A DNA stretch of 64,000 nt from Funneliformis mosseae (taxonomy: Eukaryota; Glomeromycota; Glomeromycetes; Glomerales; Glomeraceae), in contig CAJVPP010000003.1 of assembly GCA_910592005.1 (NCBI GenBank), positions 29,253 to 93,252 on the forward strand, in the 5' to 3' direction. Each line of letters opens with the position of its first letter. The stretch's first letter is position 1. Made by a program: the position numbers and the translations under genes. This document shows positions 1-10,283 of this stretch, one piece after another. The notes beneath the pieces were generated by a model. The model did not search any database. It saw only the letters and a program-made list of their open reading frames with translations, and had not been told where the DNA came from.

Positions 1-421
1 CCATTCGTTATATTATTCTTTTGGGGGAGATTAACTTAAAATGGGATACATAAGGTAATGTTATCTCTTTTGATCGAGACTTTTCAAATTTTAACCCGAA
101 ATTTTTCTTTTTTGATGTGATTACCATCATAAATCACGTGCAAGGGTGGGGTTAAAGTTTTTATTTTGTGTATCCCCTTCGCTTATTTGATTGTTACACA
201 GACGTTGTTTGTTACGAAGGTTCATCGATGTATATACCATTTCAACACCATCCCGATGCAAACAACATCGAGAATCCGTACGCCACAATAACGTTGAAAT
301 TTCTTTTTTTTGAATAAGAAAGTAGAAAGTAAATAAAATAAATAAATTATCCAACCAAAGAATTCGTCCAAGGTTGATTTATCATTCAAGTTAATTTATT
401 TAATAAATGCGATCACCCGTG
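1..421. other. Intergenic sequence at the left edge
   Basis: I see no supported gene here. An open frame on the minus strand at 127-354 is in AT-rich sequence, has no homology I recognise and lacks splice context. A CACGTG E-box-like hexamer lies near 136. The right part is the 3' flank of the metalloprotease gene on the minus strand. Confidence 0.5.
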
Positions 422-1904
422 TTATAAGATTAAATTTATAATGGTAACAATACATATTATAATGTAAAGTTGAATTGTAAATTTGAAAAATAAAGAATTT
501 GAAACCGGAGCATTAGAACTTATTGTAGATGTCACATCATTATTATTGGCATCTTGTGGTATTGGTTTAATGAATGGTTGTGGTTTACTTGGATTCGGGT
601 ATTCATCGGTAGCATACCTAAATAAAAAAAAGAATAAAATTAATTAAAAGTTAAATAAATTTACCTTCCTCTTTTTTTTATTTAATTGCTTACCCCATAG
701 ACTCCAAAATAGATTTGATTTTAGGACCAATCATTCCACCGGTATAACTTTCATTACGTTTGATCAATTCGTCGTGGGTTTTACCAGAAATGGCCTTGGC
801 CATCATCATAAAATCACTCGTGTTAAAATACGTCGCAAAGTCTAGATGTGATACGGAGGACCCTTCATCATATTTTGCATAAGAAGTTTCTAATATTGCG
901 GAATCCTTGATGTAATCGGTGGTGTCATGAGGTAAGAATCCTAAAGATTTGGGAGTCGTTGATAATCTTAACATATCCTGCATTAATCGAAATTCAGGGG
1001 TCTTTTCAAATTGTTCATAAGTCATCACCTCCATTACATCTTTTTTTGCTACAAAAAAATCATGAATTTTTTTGGTATAATTGGAAATAAAAGTCCCATC
1101 ATCTAATCGAATCATGAATTTATCAAATATGAACTCTTTCACGGTTATTGGTTCATCAAATTTTGGAATAACATGCCCATCAGCGCCACTATCAAGTGAA
1201 ACGACTGCGGGTATTAGACCCAACGGTTGACCGGATGGATCATTCAAGGGTGACCAAGAGCTCAAAAATCCTAATCCATGAAATAATTCATGAGTTATGA
1301 CATATGTAAAATCCACATCATTTGCTTTCATTGGCGTTACATCACCATCAAAATGATAGGTAAATCTCGAATTGAACATTGCTAATATGTCAAACTCTTC
1401 ATACATTGGATGCTCTTGAAAATTAAATTGTTTAACCAACGCTTGTGGGTACAATCTTTCTGACCCGTCAACTTCATCCATTAGTGAATAAAAATTTGTT
1501 GGTCCCGCCGCTCCAATAACTTTCGTCTCTCGTATGGAACAATTTGGTGGTGTTTTACAAAAGTTGAAGAATTGAGCGTTTACTTTTATTTTTGTATTTA
1601 ATTTTAATACGCTGGAAATTATTTTACCGGCGTTTATAAATGAATTTTCTGCTTTTTTACATAACTCATCTTGATCAACTAATGCACACGTAAACGTCAC
1701 TTGAAACATCGATTCGTCGGAAGGTGTCCCTTCTTGATTAAACTTTGGTGAGTTCCCATCATTTATCTTTTCTTCGATTGTCCATGCTCCGCATTCAACT
1801 CGTTTTATTTGACTTAAACTTTTTAACAAATTCGCCGGTTGATAACATTCCGCTGAAATTTGTTTTATTAAAGCGAGAACGATTAGAAGCGAGATGAATC
1901 TCAT
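422..1904 (-). CDS. Secreted HExxH metalloprotease-like protein with predicted GPI anchor
   Basis: Two exons, 694-1904 and 422-617, give 468 residues. The first 18 residues are a signal peptide (MRFISLLIVLALIKQISA). A zinc-protease motif HELFHGLGF lies at about residues 205-213; the position where metzincins carry a third His or Asp is Ser here, so the third zinc ligand is unidentified. Cysteines are frequent in the N-terminal third, as in secreted proteins. The open frame seems to stop at 690, but the stop overlaps a GTAAGC donor. Splicing to the TTATTTAG acceptor at 618 adds a Ser/Asn/Pro-rich linker and a hydrophobic end (FTIQLYIIICIVTIINLIL). That tail after small residues (SSNAPVSNS) looks like a GPI-attachment signal; a single C-terminal membrane anchor is the alternative. 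Substrate unknown. The protease assignment rests on the motif only. Confidence 0.75.
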
Positions 1905-2549
1905 GATCTCTCGTTTTTAAAAACAAAAAAAAAATATATATATATATATGTATGTATATTTTTTAATTTTTTTTTTATTATTTTTCATCGTACGTTAAAT
2001 ATCTTTTTTTTTTCGTATAACTGCATGTAACTCATTCTTTACCCCTCTTTGGAACTCGGAGGTCTTTGTTCCGGATGGAGTTACACGACCTTATTGATTG
2101 TGATAAATAATTTTTAACGTAACGTATTACAGTTTTCATTGAGGAAAAAAAATTTCATATATTTCGGAGATTCGTTCGTATATCGTTACACTATACATTT
2201 GCGTGAAAACTCAGCTGCGGCGGCAGTTAATTCTCGCGTTCCTCTCAAAGATTCATGTTATAATAGTAGATGCGTTTAAGGTCAAGACGATTTTTGTCAT
2301 GAATCTAATCATTTGCCTAGGCATACCAAATGAAAATGTGTTTAGATGTCCAAGGTAAAAACCGTAACAAAAAATTTTCAATCAGGACAAACGTAACCAT
2401 CGTGTTACAAAGAAGGTAACCACCGATCCCTATTCTGACCAAAAATGGTGAAATAAAAAGACATGATAATCCAAATTATTGTTCAAATGGTTCAATTGAT
2501 TTTTATTTTTAGAAAATTTTTTTTTTTTTTTTTCAATGATCCTTGAATA
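1905..2549. other. Intergenic; promoter side of the metalloprotease gene
   Basis: This holds the 5' flank of the minus-strand metalloprotease gene and the 3' flank of the oxidoreductase gene. A TA microsatellite with TATG ending lies at about 1935-1955 and poly-T tracts at about 1960-2010 and 2515-2535. No ORF or RNA gene was recognised. Confidence 0.5.
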
Positions 2550-3942
2550 CTAATTATTATTATTACAATTCAAGATAATCTTTCCAACGGTCCTGTGACT
2601 CTCAATCATTTCATGCGCTTGTTGACCATCTTTCAAGTCAAATTCACGATCGATAACGGTGACGATTTGTCTTTTCTCTAAATACGGAACCATTTTGGGT
2701 AAATCCTTCCCAGATGCTGCAAGTACAAATCTATAACTTCTTTCACCGAAAAGGTTTCTATTGGCAATCATGGCTAATAACCTTATGACGTCAATGGTTG
2801 ACGCACTTTCACCATAAGCATCGGGTCCAACGAATGTGAGAAAGTTGCCTTTTTTCTTTAAAATTGGTATGGACTTAGTATAAAACTCATCCCCTCCAAC
2901 ACAATCAATTACCAAATCAAAACTCTCTTTTTCTTCTTTTAATACTTCAACGAAATCTTCTTTGGTATAATCAATTATACGGTCTGCTCCCAATTTTTTA
3001 ATTAATTCTGCATTTTTACCTGAACAAATCGCTGTCACTTGCGCATTATTAATATTCTTTGCGATTTGTACTGTATAAGTCCCACAACCTGGTTGATTTT
3101 TTTTTTATAAAAGAAGAAGAATAATAATAAGTTGACAACATTCAAGCAAGATTTGGTTTTTTTTATTTGATTTGATCTTACCACCAGACGCGCCAATTAC
3201 CAGGATCTTTTTTTGAACTTCCTTGGCTTCTTCACCAATCTTTAAACCTCCAACAGTAATCAACCCGGTCCACGCCGTTATTCCCGCAACTCCAAATCCT
3301 GCAGCCTCTTGATGAGTAATCGTGGCAGGTTTCTTTACAATCCCACCGTCATTAATGTTTACAATCGTATATCTACCAAAAGGGAACGTAAATTAAACCT
3401 TAAATCTAAACGCACATAGAAAATCAAAAATAATTTTATACATACTGCGCATAGGTACCTCCTCCAAAATACGGATTTTTTTTACCAAAGACTTGGTCTC
3501 CGATGTTAAATTCCGTTACCTTGCTTCCCTTAGCGACAACGATTCCCTAAAAGAAATTTTAAATTTTATCTTTTTTTTTTTAAAAAAAAAAAAAAATAAT
3601 ATATATTCATTTATACTGTATGTGTATTAATTTATTTACGGAAAAATCGGATCCTATTATCTTAATAACTCCAATGATGTTCGATATTGGGTACAGTCCT
3701 TTTCTAAATTTATAATCGACAGGATTAACTCCAGCCGCCATAACTTTTATAATCATTTGATATGGTGAATTAATTGTAGGAACTTTCACTTCAACATATT
3801 TTAAATTGGACGCGGGACCAAATTCATTTAATTGTAGAGCGTACATCGTTAACGGAACTTGTAAAAATAAATAAATAAATAAATAAAAATGGATTATCAT
3901 GGCCTAAATTTATTTTTTTCTTTGTTTCTTACCTTCACCCAT
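2550..3942 (-). CDS. Quinone-oxidoreductase-like MDR enzyme (zinc-free alcohol dehydrogenase family)
   Basis: Five exons (3933-3942, 3640-3857, 3446-3546, 3182-3372, 2550-3088) give 352 residues, the usual size for this family. The first exon is only 10 nt (MGE plus one base); the donor GTAAG at 3932 and the ACAAG acceptor keep frame. An N-terminal GroES-like fold (AAGVNPVDYKFRKG, then IIGSDFSGIVVAKGSKV) is followed by a Rossmann NAD(P)H site with VIGASGGCGTYTVQIAK at about residues 166-182 and the typical LGADRIIDYTKEDF. No zinc-binding Cys/His set is visible, so NADPH-dependent reduction of quinones or enones is the likely chemistry, as in RTN4IP1/QOR-type members. The C-terminus is a run of Asn. 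It lies upstream of no obvious partner; thioredoxin is the next gene on the same strand. Confidence 0.88.
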
Positions 3943-4252
3943 TTTTTGTAATTCTTTTTTTTATAAGGTTATAATATATAGATTTACTAATAATTAATAA
4001 CTGTGAAATAAAATCCGTCCTTTTATTCATTTTCAAAAGCCCCAAAAGCCCTATTACGTAATCATCATTATTATACCAATGGGTAAATAAAGTGTAATGA
4101 TCAATGGGCAATTAACAAAAAAATCTGTATCACATGTGATTAACTTTATTTTTTATTGATTGCCAAGAACAAAAATACTGGCTAGTTTGTATTTCAAAAA
4201 AAAAAAATTGAAAATCAGATTTCCATAATATGTAACATGGGTTCATCTATAT

Positions 4253-4787
4253 TTATTGATATTTCTTAACATTATCTTCTAAAAGGGATTTATTGGCACC
4301 GACGACATCAGCCTCTGTTATTCTTTGCCCTTCCTTGAAGAACAAGAAAGTAGGCAAACCTCGAATTTGATATTCTTGCGATATATCCTATTTTTTTTTT
4401 TTTTTTTTTTTTTATTCAAAGAGCAAGGAAAGAAAAAAAAAATCAAAGACGTGTCTTCGTATACGATAACGTAATCATAACAAGAGAATCGACACTTACT
4501 CCGTGATCATCAGAGTTGACCTTAAGAAAATGTACATTTGGGAAATCCTTTGAAAGCTGTTCAAATACTGGAGCCATCATCCTACAAGGTCCACACCAAT
4601 CTGCCCAAAAATCTACCACAACCTATTGAACATTTTTCAAGAGAGAGAGAAAGAAAAAGTTAGTGTTGAATATTATAAAGACCACCTTTTTGTATTTAAA
4701 ATAAAAAGTAAAATAAAGAATGAGTACCAGTTTTCCTTCTTTGAGATACTGATTGAACTCATCCTTATTATTAATTATAATAGGCAT
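4253..4787 (-). CDS. Thioredoxin
   Basis: Three exons (4728-4787, 4500-4622, 4253-4387) give 105 residues, the normal length of a single-domain cytosolic thioredoxin. The active site [14 protein letters not shown] has the redox pair Cys30/Cys33, the buried Asp24 is present, and the cis-proline loop is RGLPTF (Pro73). No targeting peptide is seen. The protein reduces disulfides of peroxiredoxins, reductases and other clients using thioredoxin reductase. All junctions are GT-AG; the first donor (GTACTC) is weak but is the only one that joins the VVVDFW strand in frame. The 3' end is 311 bp from the start of the oxidoreductase gene. Confidence 0.95.
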
Positions 4788-5912
4788 ATTTGTAATTTCG
4801 TAATAAGGAAAAAAAAAAAAAAAAAAAAATCTGAAAGGTTGGGAAGTTTTATAAGTTGGTGACCTGTAAAAAAATTTTTATTTTTTTTTGTATTTTTCGT
4901 TTGAATGAGAATTTGAGAATTTTTATACAAAAAAAAAAAAAAAAAAATTCTTTTGATGACAAATGGTTATTCGGAAATAATTCTAAAATTGGATCAAAGC
5001 GAGTGATATACAAAAATTGCGTGATTGATGATTTAAATGACGTATGAGTTACGTAACTACCAGTCTTCTTTGTCATCAAAGTCCTAAAAAAATGTTAATA
5101 ATATCACACAACGAGTTAAAAGAGGTCATCAGAAAAAAACCGGCTAAAAGAACCTTCTCGTGTAGTGAGGAAGGATTGTGCAAAATTTTATGTACCGATA
5201 TTTTTTTAATCGCGACATTATTTTTATATTGGCATACGCACTAATTCTAATATCATGGGGCTATCCGATATTTTAACGCCCTGTTCATTAATGTCTTCGT
5301 GTGCCTATATGCTACACTTGGTCACATGATCACTCACTCATACTAAATCATACCTTCTGCTTTATGGATTCTTTATCAATTTGTATGCTACTATTCGAAA
5401 AGTCTGAGTTTTGGCATGTTCGGTACTTTTTCATTTAAGACGAATCGTGCAATCTAAACTTGGAATTTTCTCATTCTACTTAAACTACGCCATTCTCAGA
5501 ATTGTTTTTTGATCATATGATTAAAATTCTCCCCAAGTGTATTAGTGTGAAAAAAAATAATGTTTGCGCACATGATTTTCCTGCTTAGTGCTACACAAGT
5601 GAGAAAAACAACGAGACCCGCATAATCAATTGAAAAAAATAACATTATCTTATCCTTTGATTCACTTAATTGTAATTGATATTCCATGATACTAACCATT
5701 TATTTCATTTATTAAAACAAAATAAGCAAAAATGGTACGAAAGCTTGTTTTTTAAATGTCCCGGAGGAAAAAAAATTGAAAATATGAGGAAATTTTAATT
5801 TTGTGAAAAGCATTATAAATTTGATGATAAAGTAATCGAATCTTTTTTTCTTAAATTTTTTTCCTCTCCACATCTCTTTCTTCATAAATAAAATAAAAAA
5901 TTGCCTATAATT
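4788..5912. other. Intergenic between divergent thioredoxin and GBP-like genes
   Basis: About 1.1 kb separates two divergently transcribed genes and must hold both promoters. It has A/T homopolymers at 4810-4830 and 4928-4947. Several short open frames on both strands lack coding character and are treated as chance. No RNA gene was seen. Confidence 0.5.
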
Positions 5913-8067
5913 ATGTCCGATTATATAAATAAATTTGGTAAAGGAATTCCGTATCGTGAAGGGAATCCAATTCAACTTCTAAAATACATCAATAACGAAT
6001 ACGGAAAAATTGTATTAAACGACGAAGCCATAAATATCATTAATTCGATAGAAGAACCCATTTCTGTCATTGTCGTTGGTATGCGCTCCGACTTACTGAG
6101 CATGTTCATCTTGCTAGCATTTGTTTAACCCGCGCAAAACATTTTAACCCTTATTTTTTAAAAAAAAAAAAAAAGTGGGTTCATATCGTAGAGGGAAATC
6201 ATGGTTCGCGAATTTATTGCTCGGTAGACATAATGGATTTCTTTTAGGTTCGACAGTGGATGGATGTACCCAAGGAATATATATGTGGGATCAACCATTC
6301 TACCATGAGGGAAAACGGATTATCGTGTTAGATTGTGAAGGGATCGACGATCCCAAACAAAATCAACAATGGGCGATAAGATTATTCGTACTATGTTTAA
6401 CGATATCTTCAACATTCATTTATAATTTAAATGGTGTTGTTGGTAGGGAGGACATAGGGAAGCTATTTTTGATGTCCCATTTAACAAAATATATTCAACC
6501 TCCTCCCGATTATCAATTTTTACCCAGAATGGTGGTATTACTTAGGGATTTCATGTTACAAAATCCCGATGATTTTAGGGATTACTTTTTAAATAGGTTG
6601 AGTCAGGTTAATGAGCAAGGTATGTATGTGATATTCTCGTTAGAAAATCTCACACAAATTTAATTTTTTATTTGTCATATTAGCGGCAGAAGGTATTAAA
6701 AAATATTTCTCCCACTTTGACGTGTTTGCTCTACCGGTAGCGTATTAATTCTTATCGGGTAGGGGAGGTTTTTCATAATTTAATGATTTCTAATCCATTA
6801 TAGATGCCAGCGTCAGACCGTACTCAATTACAAAACTTGGATAAGGTATCAACGTCAGATTTGCAATCGGAATTCGTCGAGGAAGCCACTATTTCGATTA
6901 ATAAGATTTTATCTACCTCGGCACCAAAGTACATCGGTTCATCTACCATGTCAGGGGTGCCATTCACGAAATTCCTTCAAGAGTGCGTCAATAAATTAAA
7001 CGATACATCTGAAACTTCAAATTTTCATTTATCGATTCCGGATGAATACGAATCGATTATTGAATACATTGCTCACAAAACCATTGATCATTGCGTTCAA
7101 ATGTACGTAACGAGTATGAAATTCTTGTTACGATCCGGGAACGACAATGATGAAAATGTGCAGCACGTCGAAGTATTTAATTGGACCGACTTTCATGAAA
7201 TTCACCTAAATGTTTTTAATCAAGTTGAAACAGAATTTTTCAAAAGGATTATCGGAGATGAAATTCAGATAAAGAATTATGAACGCGATTTAAATAAATT
7301 GATCGGGAGAGAATTTGAAGAATTTCGTAGAATAAATTCCGAATCTTTATACGAGTTGAACATAGAATTGGCTAAAGAATTATGGGATAGAAACGTAAAG
7401 GTTGGTCTCGACAAAGATAACCGCTTTGAGGTAAGGTTTTTCCTTTTCCCTTTTTTTTTTTTTTAACCCTTTAAACAGAAATTGTATTAACGAATTTTTT
7501 ACGTAGTCCCATGAAGATTTCGATAATGCGATCGCAGTTTTTGAGAGAGAGGTATTAGATACCTTAATAGACTGTCCGGAAACGGAAAAGATAATGGCAA
7601 GATTTAAATCTCAGGAATATCAAGATGCGATTACAATACTAAAATCGCTCGGAATTCTCAAAGGCGAATTGGCAGATCAAATCAAATCAATGCAAGAAAC
7701 TGAACAACGATACTTGGAATGTGCTTCCGAGGAAAAAGAATTGCAAATTAAATATGATAAATTGAAATCTGAACATGAACAAGTTGAACTTCGACTTAAA
7801 AATAAAATTCGAGAATTAGATGAAAATCTCGAACGTCAAAATGTTACAAACGTTGAATTATTACAACAAATTCAGAATAATCGTGATGAATCTCTAACCA
7901 TGTTACTAAGTGAAAAGGAATCAGAATTGGAAGCGACAAAGAAAAAAATCGAGGAAATTAAACGAAGCAGAGAACATTGGATAAGGATTATTGGAACCCT
8001 TACACCTATAATTCAAATAGGATTTAAAATTGTTGGTTCTATCTTCTTGAGTCAATATAAGTTGTGA
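5913..8067 (+). CDS. Guanylate-binding-protein-like large GTPase
   Basis: Five exons (5913-6078, 6176-6619, 6684-6736, 6804-7430, 7507-8067) give 616 residues. The ATG at 5913 is chosen because the frame upstream has only a TTG. The GTPase domain carries the P-loop GSYRRGKS (57-64, created exactly by the first splice junction), a G2-like Thr near 87 (CTQGIYMW), G3 DCEG (108-111) and the GBP/dynamin-type RD motif in VVLLRDF (179-180) in place of NKxD. A helical region follows, then a coiled coil (EKELQIKYDKLKSEHEQVE...), then a hydrophobic C-terminal helix (about WIRIIGTLTPIIQIGFKIVG) that could anchor it to a membrane. GBPs and atlastins self-assemble and remodel membranes or act in cell-autonomous defence; the fungal role is not known. 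Donor and acceptor of exon 3 (17 codons plus 2 bases) were picked by frame. Confidence 0.88.
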
Positions 8068-8338
8068 TTTTTTTTTTTTTTTGTTCTTTGTACATAAGTT
8101 TGTATATTTTTTCACGTTCAGACGTGATTTACATGGAATTTGCTGTTAGTTCCACAACGTGCTGGGTTCTTTTTAAATCTTTAAATTTTCAATATAAACA
8201 GAAAATTCGATCAAAATCTTATCAATTAAATTTTTAAATGTGAAACAAATAAAGGTGGGCAAAACAAAAATAAATTTTATTTTAAAAAAATTAGTTTTAT
8301 AGTTTAAAAATGTAGAAAATAGATCACGTTTATTACAA
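8068..8338. other. 3' flank of GBP-like gene
   Basis: AT-rich downstream sequence with poly-T at 8070-8083. No gene was recognised. Confidence 0.4.
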
Positions 8339-8500
8339 TATGGGAGGGTTTCTAGGAAAATCAGGTTCCGAGAAATTTTTCACTTAAATTAAGAGCTTAA
8401 TACATTTTAATCTAATAACATCAAAAACTAAAATGCAATAAAAATCTCAATTTTGTTAAAAAATTCCCGGAACCTGATTTTCCTAGCAATCAACCCATAT
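8339..8500. repeat. MITE-like inverted-repeat element
   Basis: Two arms of exactly 19 nt, CTAGGAAAATCAGGTTCCG at 8352-8370 and its reverse complement at 8468-8486, flank about 97 nt of AT-rich sequence. Outside the perfect arms ATATGGG is repeated in inverted form (about 8339 and 8494-8500), and inside them GAAATTTTT-like tracts also pair. The overall dyad is about 160 nt with no coding capacity, as in a miniature inverted-repeat element or a hairpin. No clear target-site duplication was found. Confidence 0.7.
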
Positions 8501-8808
8501 GATAATCACAGCATGTTTTCATGATTATCGATTACCATTTGGCGTAAAAGGGAAAGAGATTATACATTTGTAATAAAATATTCCCAAATCGTTTTTGCTT
8601 CTCAAATTAGATAAGCACCGTGACATGGAAACTCTCTGTTTGTGACCATAAGAAGATTTAACTGATAAGTCCAAGAAAAATCCATTTATATTAGACCAAA
8701 AAAAAAATAAAAAAAGTTTTTTAAAATTTTTTCTTTTTTTTTTTTTTAAAAAAATAAAAAATAAAATAAATTTAAAATTCATAATTTCATTTTCAAAATT
8801 CAAAATTC
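8501..8808. other. 5' flank of the CCHC-LRR gene
   Basis: Probable promoter and leader of the gene at 8809. It has a T/A homopolymer block at 8698-8770, and the final 40 nt before the ATG hold repeated AAATTC/AAAATTC elements. A minus-strand open frame at 8525-8803 is low-complexity and not believed. Confidence 0.4.
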
Positions 8809-10038
8809 ATGGCTCGACCAACAAGAAATCCTCCTTCTACAGCTTCGACAAAACCTCAAGAATACCCTGTAACACTTCATAATTCAACATTAAATGGACA
8901 ACTCTTAACATCTTTATTACCATGGCAAACCATTTCATATTTACAATATTTTAGACACAGTGGAAGGTTTACATTTCGTTATGAAGGAATCTCCAAACTT
9001 GAATCATTAAATGATTTGTTGGTTCATTTATCTCGTAATCGGAATGAATATTTGATTTCGGGAAATACAATGAAAAATCCTGGATCGGTTTATAGGTTTA
9101 AACTACCGACGATTTGTTTAATTTGTCATGAAGTTGGTCATGAACCTGAAAGTTGTAACGTTATCGATATAATTCTCTCGAGAAGAATGTTAAATCATCA
9201 AGAGATTGATGTTATGATCAATCGTATCTTAGAATTTAATCGTCCTATAAGGAAAATTTCTCTGAGGTTTAATCAAGTTGGTAATGAAGGAGCGAAATCT
9301 ATTGCGAAACTCATTGAACAAAATAATTCTCTTACCGAATTGAACTTAGGTGATACCAAGATTAATGATGATGGTATTTTATTAATCGTTGACGCTTTAA
9401 AGAAAAATCGTTCTATAAAAAAATTGATTTTGGAAAATAATGACATTGGTGATAAAGGTTTATCTGCTATCGCGGATTTATTAAAGATAAATAAGGTTTT
9501 AAAAAATATTGATCTGTCTCAATTAAATTCTGAGGTTTCTCTCGAATTCTTGAAAAAACTAGATGAAGCTTTATTACACAACACAAATTTAGTTTACGTT
9601 AATTTCAATACTAAAGGTTTACATTTACAACCCGGTGTGAACTTTTCAAAATTCGATTCGCTGTATTTACTAAAATCCTCTCATCGAGTTTCGATCCCTG
9701 CTCATTTAGACGGAAGGAAAATTCAATTGTATTCAAGCATTTTAAATTACTTTCATCAAAATCGTATATTTGATTCATTCTCAACGGTCTCTATTATTGA
9801 ATTAATGAGTAAGGCGAGAATTTTATTATTAAATAATCTCAACTCTAATGTTTTAGTAAAAGTTCCTTCTGAGGTTTGGATACAAATATTTAGAGATTTT
9901 GGTGAAGAAAAAGGGTTATCTAAAAGACATGTTGATATGATCGTCAAGTATTCTAGTACTAGATCTACCCTTTCTAAAGATGTAACCAAACGAAAATTTT
10001 TAGAATCAGTTTATACAAACAATTTTGTTTTGGAATAA
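8809..10038 (+). CDS. CCHC zinc-knuckle and leucine-rich-repeat (RNI-type) protein
   Basis: A single intronless frame of 409 residues. A canonical zinc knuckle C-x2-C-x4-H-x4-C (CLICHEVGHEPESC, about residues 103-116) precedes five or so ribonuclease-inhibitor-type LRRs from about residue 145 to 260, recognisable by repeats such as ISLRFNQVGNEGAKSIAKLI, LTELNLGDTKINDDG and IKKLILENNDIGDKG. The rest is helical and contains VPSEVWIQIFRDF, which resembles an F-box helix but is at the C-terminal side, so I do not call it. LRRs of this type mediate protein binding; the knuckle could bind nucleic acid or a protein. Possible NLR-like or SCF-adaptor-like family, function unknown. Convergent with the hydrolase gene downstream (246 bp). 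Confidence 0.8.
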   Translation: MARPTRNPPSTASTKPQEYPVTLHNSTLNGQLLTSLLPWQTISYLQYFRHSGRFTFRYEGISKLESLNDLLVHLSRNRNEYLISGNTMKNPGSVYRFKLPTICLICHEVGHEPESCNVIDIILSRRMLNHQEIDVMINRILEFNRPIRKISLRFNQVGNEGAKSIAKLIEQNNSLTELNLGDTKINDDGILLIVDALKKNRSIKKLILENNDIGDKGLSAIADLLKINKVLKNIDLSQLNSEVSLEFLKKLDEALLHNTNLVYVNFNTKGLHLQPGVNFSKFDSLYLLKSSHRVSIPAHLDGRKIQLYSSILNYFHQNRIFDSFSTVSIIELMSKARILLLNNLNSNVLVKVPSEVWIQIFRDFGEEKGLSKRHVDMIVKYSSTRSTLSKDVTKRKFLESVYTNNFVLE

Positions 10039-10283
10039 TTTTCTTGCGATCATTGGTTAATTAATCAAAATCTTGTAAAATATCCAAAAAAAAAAAAAAA
10101 TTTTTTTTTTCGTGTAAAATAAAATTTATCCTTTGTAATTATTACATATAATTTAGTGTGACTTATTAAATTTTATTGAGACACACCGAAGTTAAATCGC
10201 CAATGATCAAACTATGATTGATCAAATTAAAAAAAAAAAATTTTTTCCCATCCTATAAGCGAAACGTTAATTGCCGCGAGATT

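Noticed and set aside
127..354. 75-residue minus-strand open frame
   Set aside because: No homology or splice context, and composition is like the flanks.
4626..5244. Several short frames on both strands upstream of thioredoxin
   Set aside because: One is antisense to thioredoxin intron and exon 1 and others are poly-A/T encoded Lys/Phe runs.
5496..5975. Minus-strand frames overlapping the GBP-like gene start
   Set aside because: Phe/Lys-rich and antisense to a well-supported exon.
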